Of a stretch of 41,592 nt of DNA, positions 24,788-33,105 are shown piece after piece. The stretch is taken from the NCBI GenBank assembly GCA_017635095.1, contig JAGBMA010000198.1:1-41592 (forward strand). The letters are read 5' to 3'. Position 1 is the first letter of the stretch. Each line of letters begins with the position of its first letter. Source of the stretch: Ruminiclostridium sp. (GTDB lineage: Bacteria > Bacillota > Clostridia > Oscillospirales > Ruminococcaceae). The position numbers and the translations under genes are program-made. The notes below the pieces were generated by a model. It was not told where the DNA came from, ran no database searches, and saw only the letters and a program-made list of their open reading frames with translations.

Positions 24788-25447
24788 TCATCGTCCGAGG
24801 TAGTCTATCTCGTTATCAAAATCCATAAGTTCTCCGATAACGGGAACACCGTACTGTTCGGTAATATTATCGGCAGCGGTTATGGTGTTGTCAAGCTTCC
24901 AGATCACTGCGATACCGATTATCGAAATGATGGCACCTATGGACCCGCCCACAACTGCAAAAACACGTTCGTCGGGAAAATCCGGGCGCTGGGGTTCCAC
25001 GGGATTTGAGAGGACCTGTATCTTTGCGTTCGCTTCGTACTCATCGAGAACGAACTGCACCTGACCGAGATATATTTCCGCAAGCTTGTACGAATCGGAA
25101 GAAGTCTCACAATCGAATCTTGCCGAGATTATCTGCGTCCCGTTCTTCGGCTCGACGCTTATGAGCTTTTCAAGCTCGGCGTAGGAAAACTTTGTCACAA
25201 GGTTCTCATTGATTGCATCATACATCTTCGGACTTGTGAAGAGGAGCGCTACCGTCTGTGCTTTTTCTGCCGACGGGACTGAATCCGTACTCTCGACGTA
25301 TATGTCGGAAGTGGTAATGAAATGCTTCGTCATTCCGTAGGACGCCAGAACATATCCGGAAATCGTCATCATTATCGTGACTACGAGCGCTATTCTCCAG
25401 TTATTTTTTATTGTGATCCAGAGTTTCTTTAACTCGTTTTTCTTCAA
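24788..25447 (-). CDS. Wzz/YveK-type polysaccharide chain-length protein
   Basis: This 219-residue protein has two membrane helices (about 18-37 and 161-183) enclosing an extracytoplasmic domain. A proline-rich NPVEPQRPDFPDERV segment precedes the second helix, the mark of polysaccharide co-polymerases (Wzz, CapA, YveK). These proteins set polymer chain length and activate a BY-kinase. No kinase, Wzx, Wzy or glycosyltransferase gene is nearby, so its partners must lie elsewhere. The start is TTG after GGAAAG. It follows rsmG by 21 bases. Confidence 0.85.
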   Translation of the reverse strand: MKKNELKKLWITIKNNWRIALVVTIMMTISGYVLASYGMTKHFITTSDIYVESTDSVPSAEKAQTVALLFTSPKMYDAINENLVTKFSYAELEKLISVEPKNGTQIISARFDCETSSDSYKLAEIYLGQVQFVLDEYEANAKIQVLSNPVEPQRPDFPDERVFAVVGGSIGAIISIIGIAVIWKLDNTITAADNITEQYGVPVIGELMDFDNEIDYLGR

Positions 25448-25468
25448 TTATCTTTCCTTCTTTATAGT

Positions 25469-26155
25469 TCACAGAGGTTTTTTCGCGATCTTTGCCGAAA
25501 CACGGGGATATTGCATCGGAGTCCCGCTTATCTTCCTTATCACAACGAGATTTCTGCTGTCGCCGGAGGGCAGGGAATACTTTTTTACATCAACTATTTC
25601 TCCGCCAAGCTTTTTTACTGCATTTTCGGCTTCCGCAGATTCATCTTTTTCCCCTTTGAGTGCAAGAAACATTCCTCCGGTCTTTACGAACGGCAGACAA
25701 TACTCACAAAGCACATTGAGAGATGCAACTGCTCTTGCGACTGCAAGACCGTATTTTTCTCTGTACTTTGCATTCTGTCCAAGCTCTTCGCTGCGGGCGT
25801 GGACTGTTTCACAGCTAAGTCCGAGAATACCGCAGGCGCTGTCAAGATATGTGATACGCTTATTGGAGCTGTCAACAAGTGTAAACTCAAGGTCGTCACG
25901 GTATATTTTCATCGGAAGTGAGGGAAAACCTGCACCCGCCCCCACATCAACTGCTTTTGTTCCACGTGGAACATCTACCATAGTAAGAGGCAGAATGCTG
26001 TCGATATAGTGTTTCTCAACTATTTCATCGGGATCCGTTATCCGGGTAAGATTAACATTCTTATTGTATTCTACCATGTATTCGGCAAGCTTGTCAAGCT
26101 TTACCGCCATATCGTCGGAAAGTTCTATACCGCATTCTCTGTATAAATTATTCAT
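25469..26155 (-). CDS. rsmG: 16S rRNA G527 N7-methyltransferase RsmG (GidB)
   Basis: This 228-residue class I SAM methyltransferase methylates G527 of 16S rRNA. The SAM-binding loop is [18 protein letters not shown], followed by [20 protein letters not shown] 26155 overlaps the mnmG stop by 8 bases, the classical gidA-gidB coupling. A perfect parS site lies inside the gene and encodes the VPRGT turn, so the DNA site and the protein motif share the same bases. Confidence 0.95.
   Translation of the reverse strand: MNNLYRECGIELSDDMAVKLDKLAEYMVEYNKNVNLTRITDPDEIVEKHYIDSILPLTMVDVPRGTKAVDVGAGAGFPSLPMKIYRDDLEFTLVDSSNKRITYLDSACGILGLSCETVHARSEELGQNAKYREKYGLAVARAVASLNVLCEYCLPFVKTGGMFLALKGEKDESAEAENAVKKLGGEIVDVKKYSLPSGDSRNLVVIRKISGTPMQYPRVSAKIAKKPL
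25958..25973. promoter_or_regulatory. parS: parS site (perfect palindrome) inside rsmG
   Basis: TGTTCCACGTGGAACA is a perfect 16-bp palindrome fitting the bacterial ParB-binding consensus TGTTNCACGTGNAACA. Confidence 0.92.
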
Positions 26156-28013
26156 CGCTGTTGTTTTCCTTTCCTCCGTTTGCCGCAAGCCATATAAGGA
26201 GCACAGAGATATCCGCCGGATTCACGCCGGAAATTCTTCCCGCCTGTCCGATATTGAGAGGGCGGTGAGCATTCAGCTTTTCTCTTGCCTCAAGCCTTAA
26301 TCCGCTTATCTTCTCATAGTCTATATTCTCCGGCAGTTTTTTGTTTTCCAGACGCTGCATTTCTTTGATTTTTGCAAGCTGAGTCTTTATATATCCCTCA
26401 TATTTTATATTAACTTCAATCTTTTCCGCAATTTCGTCGGGAACTCCCGGATCATCCGGATCAAATCGTATGAGATCCTTATATCCGAGCTGGGGACGAC
26501 GCAATAATTCTATGAACTTCACAGACTGATCTATCGGTGTTGTGCCTTTTGAAACAAGCATATCATTCAGCTCTTTTGTAGGCTGCACAGATGTTTTCAT
26601 TATCCGTTTAGTCTCATCTTCCACTCGTGTTTTCATCTGAAGAAAATGCTCATATCGCTCATCGCTTATAAGCCCGATCTCATGTCCGAGTTCAGTTAAT
26701 CGCTCAGGTGCATTGTCCTGTCTTATTATAAGACGATACTCGCTCCTCGATGTCATCATTCTGTATGGTTCATCGCAGCCTTTTGTTACCAGATCATCTA
26801 TAAGTGTCCCTATATATGAATTCGATCTGTCTAAAATGATCTGTTCCTTACCCTGAAGTTTACGGCTCGCGTTTATACCTGCAACAAGACCCTGAGCTGC
26901 AGCTTCTTCGTACCCTGAGGTAGAATTGAACTGTCCCGCACCGTATAATCCGTTTATTTTCTTTGTTTCAAGTGTTGCGTACAATTCCAGCGGGTCTATG
27001 CAGTCGTACTCTATCGCATATGCCGGTCTCATGATCTCAACATTTTCAAGTCCCTTTATTGTCCGCAGAAATTCGAGCTGAACATCTTCGGGAAGGGAAG
27101 TGCTCATACCCTGCAGATAATATTCATCGGTATCAAGTCCCATAGGCTCAACAAAAAGCTGATGTCTTTCCTTATCCTTGAACCGCATGAGTTTTGTTTC
27201 TATACTCGGGCAGTATCGGGGACCCACTCCCACTATCTTTCCGGAATAAAGTGCAGAACGTTCTATATTATCAAGTATTATCTTATGCGTTCTCTCATTC
27301 GTATATGTAACATAGCACTTGACCTTGTTTTCAAGCGGAAGGCTGTTGTCGTAAGAAAACGGAGTAATCACTTCATCTCCGTCCTGCTCTTCCATTTTTG
27401 AAAAGTCTATTGAGCGCCTGTGAACTCTCGCAGGAGTACCTGTCTTAAACCTTCTTATATTAAGCCCTAACTTTTTCAGGTTTTCTGTCAGCTCTGTTGA
27501 CGGATTTACATTATCCGGTCCGCTTTTATATGATGTATGCCCTATAAATACTTCTCCGCCGAGATATGTTCCCGTTGTAATTATTACGGCGCGGGCAGCA
27601 CAAAAAGCACCGAGCTTTGTCATAACTCCGGTGACATTTCCGTTTTCCGTTATTATCTCCGTAACTTCCGCCTGCTTTATATCAAGAAGCGGTTCTTTTT
27701 CAAGAACGTGCTTCATGTATGAGTGGTATTTCACTCTGTCGGACTGGACACGAAGAGAGTGAACTGCGGGTCCTTTTCCGCGGTTGAGCATACGGGACTG
27801 AATGAACGTAGCATCTGCGGCTATTCCCATTTGTCCGCCGAGAGCATCTATCTCACTAACGAGCTGTCCTTTTGCGCTTCCGCCTATGCTGGGATTGCAG
27901 GGCATATTTGCGATAGTATCGAGGGACAAAACAAAAACGACTGTTTTCATTCCGAGGCGGGCGGCGGCGAGTGCAGCTTCGCACCCGGCGTGACCTGCAC
28001 CTATAACAGCCAC
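26148..28013 (-). CDS. mnmG: tRNA uridine-5-carboxymethylaminomethyl synthase subunit MnmG (GidA)
   Basis: This FAD protein works with MnmE to modify U34 of tRNAs. It shows the dinucleotide fold [41 protein letters not shown], the [10 protein letters not shown] loop and the C-terminal [20 protein letters not shown]. The GTG at 28013 gives 621 residues but cuts into the first beta-strand. The frame stays open upstream as YNIGNYDV, matching the conserved N-terminus (compare MGYEAGQYDV in Bacillus). The only sensibly placed codon there is ATA at 28035-28037, seven bases after a GGTG ribosome-like site. The true start is therefore probably 28037 with a non-standard codon. mnmE is not in the window. 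Confidence 0.95.
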   Translation of the reverse strand: MAVIGAGHAGCEAALAAARLGMKTVVFVLSLDTIANMPCNPSIGGSAKGQLVSEIDALGGQMGIAADATFIQSRMLNRGKGPAVHSLRVQSDRVKYHSYMKHVLEKEPLLDIKQAEVTEIITENGNVTGVMTKLGAFCAARAVIITTGTYLGGEVFIGHTSYKSGPDNVNPSTELTENLKKLGLNIRRFKTGTPARVHRRSIDFSKMEEQDGDEVITPFSYDNSLPLENKVKCYVTYTNERTHKIILDNIERSALYSGKIVGVGPRYCPSIETKLMRFKDKERHQLFVEPMGLDTDEYYLQGMSTSLPEDVQLEFLRTIKGLENVEIMRPAYAIEYDCIDPLELYATLETKKINGLYGAGQFNSTSGYEEAAAQGLVAGINASRKLQGKEQIILDRSNSYIGTLIDDLVTKGCDEPYRMMTSRSEYRLIIRQDNAPERLTELGHEIGLISDERYEHFLQMKTRVEDETKRIMKTSVQPTKELNDMLVSKGTTPIDQSVKFIELLRRPQLGYKDLIRFDPDDPGVPDEIAEKIEVNIKYEGYIKTQLAKIKEMQRLENKKLPENIDYEKISGLRLEAREKLNAHRPLNIGQAGRISGVNPADISVLLIWLAANGGKENNSDE

Positions 28014-28070
28014 ATCATAATTACCAATGTTATATATAGTATCACCAGCTTAAAAAATTACTCTATATAG

Positions 28071-28086
28071 TGTTCCACGTAGAACA
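28071..28086. promoter_or_regulatory. parS: parS-like site upstream of mnmG
   Basis: TGTTCCACGTAGAACA differs from the perfect parS palindrome at one base (G to A in the right half). Confidence 0.82.
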
Positions 28087-28119
28087 TTCTAAATTTCAAT
28101 TATAATATCATCATTCAAT

Positions 28120-28135
28120 TGTTCCACGTAGAACA
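28120..28135. promoter_or_regulatory. parS: second parS-like site upstream of mnmG
   Basis: The same TGTTCCACGTAGAACA sequence is repeated in the same orientation, 49 bases from the first copy, with the same single deviation. Confidence 0.82.
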
Positions 28136-28176
28136 CTATACCTTGTGTTTGTCAAAATTATCACACCAATATCAGG

Positions 28177-28860
28177 TCAGAAATTGTACTTTTTATATCC
28201 CGGGTGTCGAACAGGGTAGCTTTTTGAAAGTTCACAGCATTCCATTATCTTTTCTTTCGGGATCACACTTGCACCGCCTATTACTTTTACCGCTATTGCA
28301 GTCTTTGCATAGTGTTCGAGAGTCTCCATTCTATAATACGCCTGTTCAAGATCAACTCCCACAGTAAGTGCTCCATGATTTGCAAGAAGTATTGCATCAT
28401 GATATTGCAAGAACGGTGCAATACTCTCGGGAACATCTTCCGAACCCGGTACTGCAAACGGAGCGACAGGTACCGAACCGAGCGTCATTATTGCTTCGGA
28501 AAGACTGTAATCATCGAGCGCTTTTCCTGCTACGGCGAATGCAGTTGCAAAAGGCGGATGAGCATGAACAACAGCTTTTATTTCTTTTCTCTCCTTATAA
28601 CATCTCAGATGCATTTTGAACTCGGAGGACGGTCTGTATCCTTCCTCACACTCAATTATTTCATTCTCTGCATTCATTCTGCATATCATTTTCGGCATAA
28701 GTCTGCTTTTACTCACTCCCGAAGGAGTTGTAAGGATCGTTCCGTCATCAAGCATTACGGATATGTTACCGTCATTTGCGGCTACCATACCGCGCTGCCA
28801 CAGATAATATCCTATCTCACATATCTTTTTCTTCAATTCAACTGTCTCATCAATCTTCAT
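28177..28860 (-). CDS. class II aldolase/adducin family protein
   Basis: This 227-residue protein resembles L-fuculose-1-phosphate and related class II aldolases. Zinc-binding histidines are in AVVHAHPPFATAFA (HxH) and LLANHGALTVG, and the N-terminal substrate loop reads DGNISVML and TTPSGVSKSRL. It should cleave a phosphorylated ketose, or act as a sugar-phosphate epimerase; the acceptor sugar cannot be inferred. GGGAG precedes the ATG. A MITE-like element lies directly upstream, so its promoter is unclear. No sugar transport or kinase genes are nearby. Confidence 0.9.
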   Translation of the reverse strand: MKIDETVELKKKICEIGYYLWQRGMVAANDGNISVMLDDGTILTTPSGVSKSRLMPKMICRMNAENEIIECEEGYRPSSEFKMHLRCYKERKEIKAVVHAHPPFATAFAVAGKALDDYSLSEAIMTLGSVPVAPFAVPGSEDVPESIAPFLQYHDAILLANHGALTVGVDLEQAYYRMETLEHYAKTAIAVKVIGGASVIPKEKIMECCELSKSYPVRHPGYKKYNF

Positions 28861-28888
28861 TATCTGTCTCCCGATATCATTCTTATCC

Positions 28889-29038
28889 TTTCTTCTGCTA
28901 ATTGCCCCTCATCGCAGGCTGCGAGTCTGTCAAGGGGGTGGCTTCAAAAATTTTTCACACATTTCATAAAGTGAAAAAATTTTGGAGTACCCTTGACTGA
29001 CGAAGCGGCGCTGCGATATAATGGGCAAGCAGAAGAAA
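28889..29038. mobile_element. MITE-like element: 150-bp imperfect inverted repeat
   Basis: Two arms of about 70 bases face each other. The tips TTTCTTCTGCT (28889-28899) and AGCAGAAGAAA (29028-29038) are perfectly complementary. Further in, GTCAAGGG/CCCTTGAC and AAAATTTTTTCAC-type blocks pair, closing on a 12-base loop at 28959-28970. It encodes nothing and fills the gap between the radical SAM and aldolase genes. No clear target-site duplication is visible. A TTGACT-18-TATAAT promoter-like pair (28993-29022, plus strand) lies in the right arm. Confidence 0.68.
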
Positions 29039-29046
29039 AAGTTTGC

Positions 29047-29904
29047 TCAAAAATCCGGCGTCATATTGAGATTTTCACAGCCTTTTTCCTGCATAAACCC
29101 TTCAAGTCCGAGTTCCGCACAGTATTCCGTTACCTTCTCATACTCAAAACTTGTCAGTTTCCTGTTTATCTCAGGAAATTTTACAGCATCATAACATGGC
29201 GTATATTGTCTCATTATACTTACAATCGGTCTGACGGGAAGCCCGGCTATCTCTTCGAGCAGCTTCATGCTGTCCCGGTATCCTTTCGGCAGAACGAGAT
29301 GTCTTACTATAACACCCTTCTTCATAATACCATCATCAAATACATTTTCGGACTGTTGTATTAACATCTCTCTCAGAGCCGGCATTGCTTTTTCATAATA
29401 ATCCGCAGCACCGGAATATTTTGCAGACATTTCCGAACTATGATACTTCATATCCGGCAGGTATATATCCACAAGCCCGTCCAATATTTTCAGCGTCTCA
29501 ATATTTTCATAACCGCCGCAGTTATAAACAACCGGTATTCCGAGATCATCTTTACATTTCCTCAGCACCGATGCGATTTTATCTGCATAATGAGTTCCGG
29601 TAACAAAATTGATATTGTGTGCTCCCTTATCCCTTAGTTCATACATCATCTCTTCAAGCCTGCTCTCAGAAACTATCTCACCTTTCAGTTCATGGCTTAT
29701 CGGATAATTCTGGCAGAACACACATCTTAAACTGCAGCCGGAAAAGAATATTGCCCCGCTTCCTTTTGTTCCGCTTATGCAGGGCTCTTCTCCGAAGTGG
29801 AGCATATATTTTGCAACCTTTATTTCGTCCGGACAGCCGCAGTAACCTGATTTTATCCCGCGGTCAACTCCGCATTCACGCGGACAAAGTCTGCACTCAC
29901 TCAC
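29047..29904 (-). CDS. radical SAM protein related to PFL-activating enzymes
   Basis: This 285-residue protein has an N-terminal cysteine segment CRLCPRECGVDRG with GYCGC. The radical SAM cluster motif is CSLRCVFCQNYPIS (C-x3-C-x2-C), and later stretches (NFVTGTHY, VYNCGGYE, IYLPDMKY, VRHLVLP) match the COG1313-type group of uncharacterised pyruvate formate-lyase activating-enzyme relatives. The target is unknown. The start is GTG after GGAG. It overlaps the upstream unknown gene by 8 bases, implying coupled synthesis. Confidence 0.9.
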   Translation of the reverse strand: MSECRLCPRECGVDRGIKSGYCGCPDEIKVAKYMLHFGEEPCISGTKGSGAIFFSGCSLRCVFCQNYPISHELKGEIVSESRLEEMMYELRDKGAHNINFVTGTHYADKIASVLRKCKDDLGIPVVYNCGGYENIETLKILDGLVDIYLPDMKYHSSEMSAKYSGAADYYEKAMPALREMLIQQSENVFDDGIMKKGVIVRHLVLPKGYRDSMKLLEEIAGLPVRPIVSIMRQYTPCYDAVKFPEINRKLTSFEYEKVTEYCAELGLEGFMQEKGCENLNMTPDF

Positions 29905-31117
29905 TTTTTTTCAGCTCCTTGGCAAACTTTTCCGCACGCTCGAATGCGTACAATATCTCACCCTGGTACTCAGGATCTTCCCGGTAAAGCACAGGATCGA
30001 AATGTGCAAGTTTATAACAGAATGTAACTACAACCGAATACTGCTTCATAAGCAGGAGCCTGTCCATTGAAGTCCAGTAGTTTTCAATGGTATGCTTTTT
30101 CATATATTGTTTGAGCTCACCATTAAGCCCGTTATTTTTGAAAATACTTTCACAGACAGAAGCAAGTGATGCTGCAGCATAATACATCGAATAATTATCC
30201 ATAACTGTTCCGAGATCTTTCATATCTACAGGCGGAATTTCTGTCTGAGAAAAAACAGTTATGATATGTATATACATATTTGCTATCTCTACGCCGTTAC
30301 CATTATATATAATATTAATAAGATCTCCCGAAAGATCACAAAGCTTCTTTTCCTTATCAAAACTCGTTATATCAAATACCGTATTCTTTTCATACAGATC
30401 CGAAAGCTTGAACCCGCCGTATGCTATCGCAAAAAGGGCAGACATACTTATCCTTGTTTTCGGATCAGAAAGATCCGCAAGGCATCTTTCTTTCTGTGCG
30501 GAAAAAACCGCATTTATCTCATCAAGAGAGGCGGGTCTGTTATTAAGCTTGAGATTGGTGCTGAATCTTCTGAAATTATATTTATCTATGAGTTCCTTAT
30601 ACTGTATAGTATTGTACATTCCGTATTTTACTGCCGCAAGTCTTACGGATTCAAGCATTATACGGGCTTTTTTATTATAATTTACCTTTTTTCTCAGATT
30701 TATTTCCCTGTTTCTTTTTTTTGCATCATCATTGAGAATACTTAAATAAACATACTCCGGCTCTCTTACATATGCCTTGTCGTTGTCACACATAATTCCG
30801 GAGATCCGCACATACTCACCGTTGTACATTTTTTTCAGAAGAAGCGCTGTCCTTATGATATCCCTGTCTTTATCTCTTATCTTATTAAGATAAAGGCTGC
30901 AGCACTCAGAGAAAGATCTTTCCCCTATAAATACAAGATCGAACACACTTATCCCTATCTTTTCGGCAGATTTGCAGCAGCTGTTTCCGAATATGTATTC
31001 TTTCATTCGTATAAGATACTCGACCGTTGTTTTTTCCGACAGAATGATACGAGGAGAAAAAGCAAACGACTTTATGCACTTCGGAACGTCTGTGACCGTT
31101 ATTTCCACGTTTATCAT
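29897..31117 (-). CDS. conserved-looking protein of unknown function
   Basis: This 406-residue soluble protein is predicted mostly helical, rich in Lys, Tyr, Ile and Asn. No signal peptide, membrane span or recognised catalytic motif is visible. Segment FAIAYGGFKLSDLYEKN and the cysteine-containing N-terminus (NSCCKSAEKIG, SECCSLYLNKI) are its most distinctive parts. AGAAAGG precedes the ATG. Tight overlap with the radical SAM gene downstream makes it a candidate partner or substrate, but there is no other evidence. The base composition is more AT-rich than that of the surrounding genes. Confidence 0.8.
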   Translation of the reverse strand: MINVEITVTDVPKCIKSFAFSPRIILSEKTTVEYLIRMKEYIFGNSCCKSAEKIGISVFDLVFIGERSFSECCSLYLNKIRDKDRDIIRTALLLKKMYNGEYVRISGIMCDNDKAYVREPEYVYLSILNDDAKKRNREINLRKKVNYNKKARIMLESVRLAAVKYGMYNTIQYKELIDKYNFRRFSTNLKLNNRPASLDEINAVFSAQKERCLADLSDPKTRISMSALFAIAYGGFKLSDLYEKNTVFDITSFDKEKKLCDLSGDLINIIYNGNGVEIANMYIHIITVFSQTEIPPVDMKDLGTVMDNYSMYYAAASLASVCESIFKNNGLNGELKQYMKKHTIENYWTSMDRLLLMKQYSVVVTFCYKLAHFDPVLYREDPEYQGEILYAFERAEKFAKELKKSE

Positions 31118-31138
31118 CTGCCTTTCTCTTTAATTATC

Positions 31139-31969
31139 TTACCTGTTTTCTTCTATTATAACAGTATATATCTCACTTTTTGTATAACCGAATTTCTTTG
31201 CAGCCTCTTTACAGGCTTCCGAAGCTTTTTTTCCCGCTTCTATCTCTTTTCTTGCATAATCGGCGGCTTCTTCCAGGCTCACATTGTTTACTTTCTTTTC
31301 AGAAGCTCCCTCAACGACCAGAACATATTCACCCTTCGGAGTTTTATCCGAGTAGTAGTCGATCATCTCACTTATCGTACCCCGGATCACTTCTTCATGT
31401 ATCTTCGTAAGCTCCCGGCAAAGCGATATCTTTCTGTTTCCGAGAGCTTCATAAAGATCATCAAGTGTGTTCTTCAGCTTGTGCGGTGCTTCATAAAAGA
31501 TCAAAGTATGCCGGTAATCCTTTATTTCATCAAGATGCGCATTTCTCTGTTTCTTCGTCACGCTCAGAAATCCCTCAAATGAAAATCTCGATGTCGAAAG
31601 CCCCGATATCGCCAAAGCCGACATTGCGGCGGTAGGGGAGGGGACTACATTTACCTCGACGCCATGTTCCGCACAAAGCTTCACAAGGTCTTCGCCCGGA
31701 TCGGAAATGCAGGGCATTCCCGCGTCTGTGACAATCGCACAGGTCTCGCCGTTCATGATCCTTTCGAGAATGTACTCTCCCTTTTCCCGGAGATTGTGTT
31801 CATAATAACTCACGAGCGGCTTATGAATATCAAAATGAGAAAGAAGCTTCATAGTCACCCGCGTATCTTCGGCTGCAATAAAATCCACCGAACCGAGGAC
31901 TTCGAGAGCTCTCGGGCTCATATCAGAAAGATTACCTATCGGAGTTCCTACAACATATAATTTCGACAT
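31139..31969 (-). CDS. rsmI: 16S rRNA C1402 2'-O-methyltransferase RsmI
   Basis: This 276-residue tetrapyrrole-methylase-fold enzyme methylates C1402 of 16S rRNA. Diagnostic segments are LYVVGTPIGNLSDMSPRALEV, AAEDTRVTMKLL, TDAGMPCISDPGEDLV and LIFYEAPHKL. Length is typical. The ribosome site is weak (CAGGTTGGGAT). It is the last gene before the AT-rich repeat region and may be read from a promoter inside it. Confidence 0.95.
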   Translation of the reverse strand: MSKLYVVGTPIGNLSDMSPRALEVLGSVDFIAAEDTRVTMKLLSHFDIHKPLVSYYEHNLREKGEYILERIMNGETCAIVTDAGMPCISDPGEDLVKLCAEHGVEVNVVPSPTAAMSALAISGLSTSRFSFEGFLSVTKKQRNAHLDEIKDYRHTLIFYEAPHKLKNTLDDLYEALGNRKISLCRELTKIHEEVIRGTISEMIDYYSDKTPKGEYVLVVEGASEKKVNNVSLEEAADYARKEIEAGKKASEACKEAAKKFGYTKSEIYTVIIEENR

Positions 31970-32588
31970 ATCCCAACCTGCTTTACAAAAATTTTATATG
32001 TTCATACTGATCTGATGTTCTTATTTATTTAACCATATATACCCACGTTGAAAAACGCATAAACAAGCCTAATTTTAACATATTCCACCGAGTTTTCAAC
32101 TGTTCATAGTATCAATTCCGTTCAAAATTGGTACTTTTCAACACTTTCAACACAATTATCGTTAAAAAAAATCTTTTTACAAAAAGTATTCAACAAGCCT
32201 TACTCATAACATCTCAAAAATTAATTTCATAATTTTTCAAACCCTATTGTTTATCGACTTTATCGGCATACTAAAAATCTTCAAAAAACCGGTTATGTTT
32301 TGTGCATAATTCACTACAAAAATGAGTTCGTTTTCACAACATATCAAGTTGAAAAAGAAATACTGTTAAAAAATCCGCAAACTCTCTGCTATAAAGCAAA
32401 TCTAACACTTTCAACCAAGTTTTCAACAAAAAATGCGGTTGAAAACCAAATTTCAACACTTTTCGGTTAAACATCATTTTTCGGGTACAAATCAAGAATT
32501 AGGTTACAGTTAAGTGACAATAATACAAAAAGTAGAGAAATTGTACTTGACAATCTATTATCGAAGAAAGGAAGCGATATTATTAAGT
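31970..32588. other. AT-rich intergenic region with ten TTCAAC repeats (accessory origin candidate)
   Basis: This is about 620 bases with no gene that I can support. TTCAAC or its complement occurs ten times between 32047 and 32457 (plus orientation at 32095, 32137, 32146, 32189, 32410, 32422, 32452; complement at 32047, 32348, 32438), often within TTTTCAACA. One match to the DnaA box consensus TTATNCACA lies at 32301-32309 (minus). The composition is far more AT-rich than neighbouring genes. It could be a DnaA-binding or unwinding segment of a bipartite origin. Confidence 0.45.
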
Positions 32589-32855
32589 ATGCGCGGAGTA
32601 AACAGACTTGTTCTTGAAGTCAGACCGGAGAATGAATATTTTGAGAAGGCTCTGCTTTTTCTCAAGCCGGATTCAAATGATCTTCCCCAGAACAAAATAT
32701 CAGGGAACGCAGAAAAATTACTGAATGACATAAAAGCAGGCAATAATACCGGAAAGAGGGAGAAAGGTGAACCTATAGTCCTTCTTCTCGCCGGTATTGC
32801 TGCAGGCTCTTCTCTGTCATGGCTGCTGTTTTTGTTCACAGGTCTGATAAACTGA
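32589..32855 (+). CDS. small 88-residue membrane-anchored protein
   Basis: The N-terminal half (MRGVNRLVLEVRPENEYFEK) is a compact polar domain, and a hydrophobic C-terminal helix spans residues 63-85, giving a tail-anchored layout. It is the only plus-strand gene in this half of the window. It ends tail-to-tail with remB, overlapping it by 39 bases. The ATG at 32589 is 16 bases from AAGGA, longer than usual; an in-frame ATA at 32577 is closer. The residue pattern looks genuinely coding. Function unknown. Confidence 0.65.
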   Translation: MRGVNRLVLEVRPENEYFEKALLFLKPDSNDLPQNKISGNAEKLLNDIKAGNNTGKREKGEPIVLLLAGIAAGSSLSWLLFLFTGLIN

Positions 32856-33104
32856 GAACAAAGAACTGATCTCATCTGCACGTTTACGCAGGGTAAGGCA
32901 GCTTACATTGCTTATATAAACTATATCACTGCAAACTATTATGCTTTTCGGCATATCAAGCGACACATAGTATATTTTTCCATTTTTTTGACAGTACGAC
33001 AAGTAATCATTCATATACTTCTGTACTGTCACTTTTTCTATATCAAATATTCCTATTATATCATCTATATGAACAGAAATATCGCTTCCAAGATGAAGAT
33101 ACAT
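32817..33104 (-). CDS. remB: extracellular matrix regulator RemB (DUF370)
   Basis: This 95-residue DUF370 protein opens MYLHLGSDISVHIDDIIGIFD. The family includes RemA and RemB; the position directly after recF identifies this one as RemB (Bacillus YaaB), which regulates matrix genes. AGAGGG precedes the ATG. Its C-terminus runs past the normal family end and overlaps the convergent small gene. gyrB, the usual next gene, is absent. Confidence 0.88.
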   Translation of the reverse strand: MYLHLGSDISVHIDDIIGIFDIEKVTVQKYMNDYLSYCQKNGKIYYVSLDMPKSIIVCSDIVYISNVSCLTLRKRADEISSLFSVYQTCEQKQQP

Positions 33105-33105
33105 T

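Noticed and set aside
28993-29022. TTGACT-18-TATAAT as a functional promoter
   Set aside because: It lies within the inverted-repeat element and points antisense into a gene. It is noted in the element's entry but not called as a promoter.
31970-32588. CRISPR array suggested by repeated TTCAAC words
   Set aside because: The repeated unit is only 6-9 bases, in both orientations and with irregular spacing.
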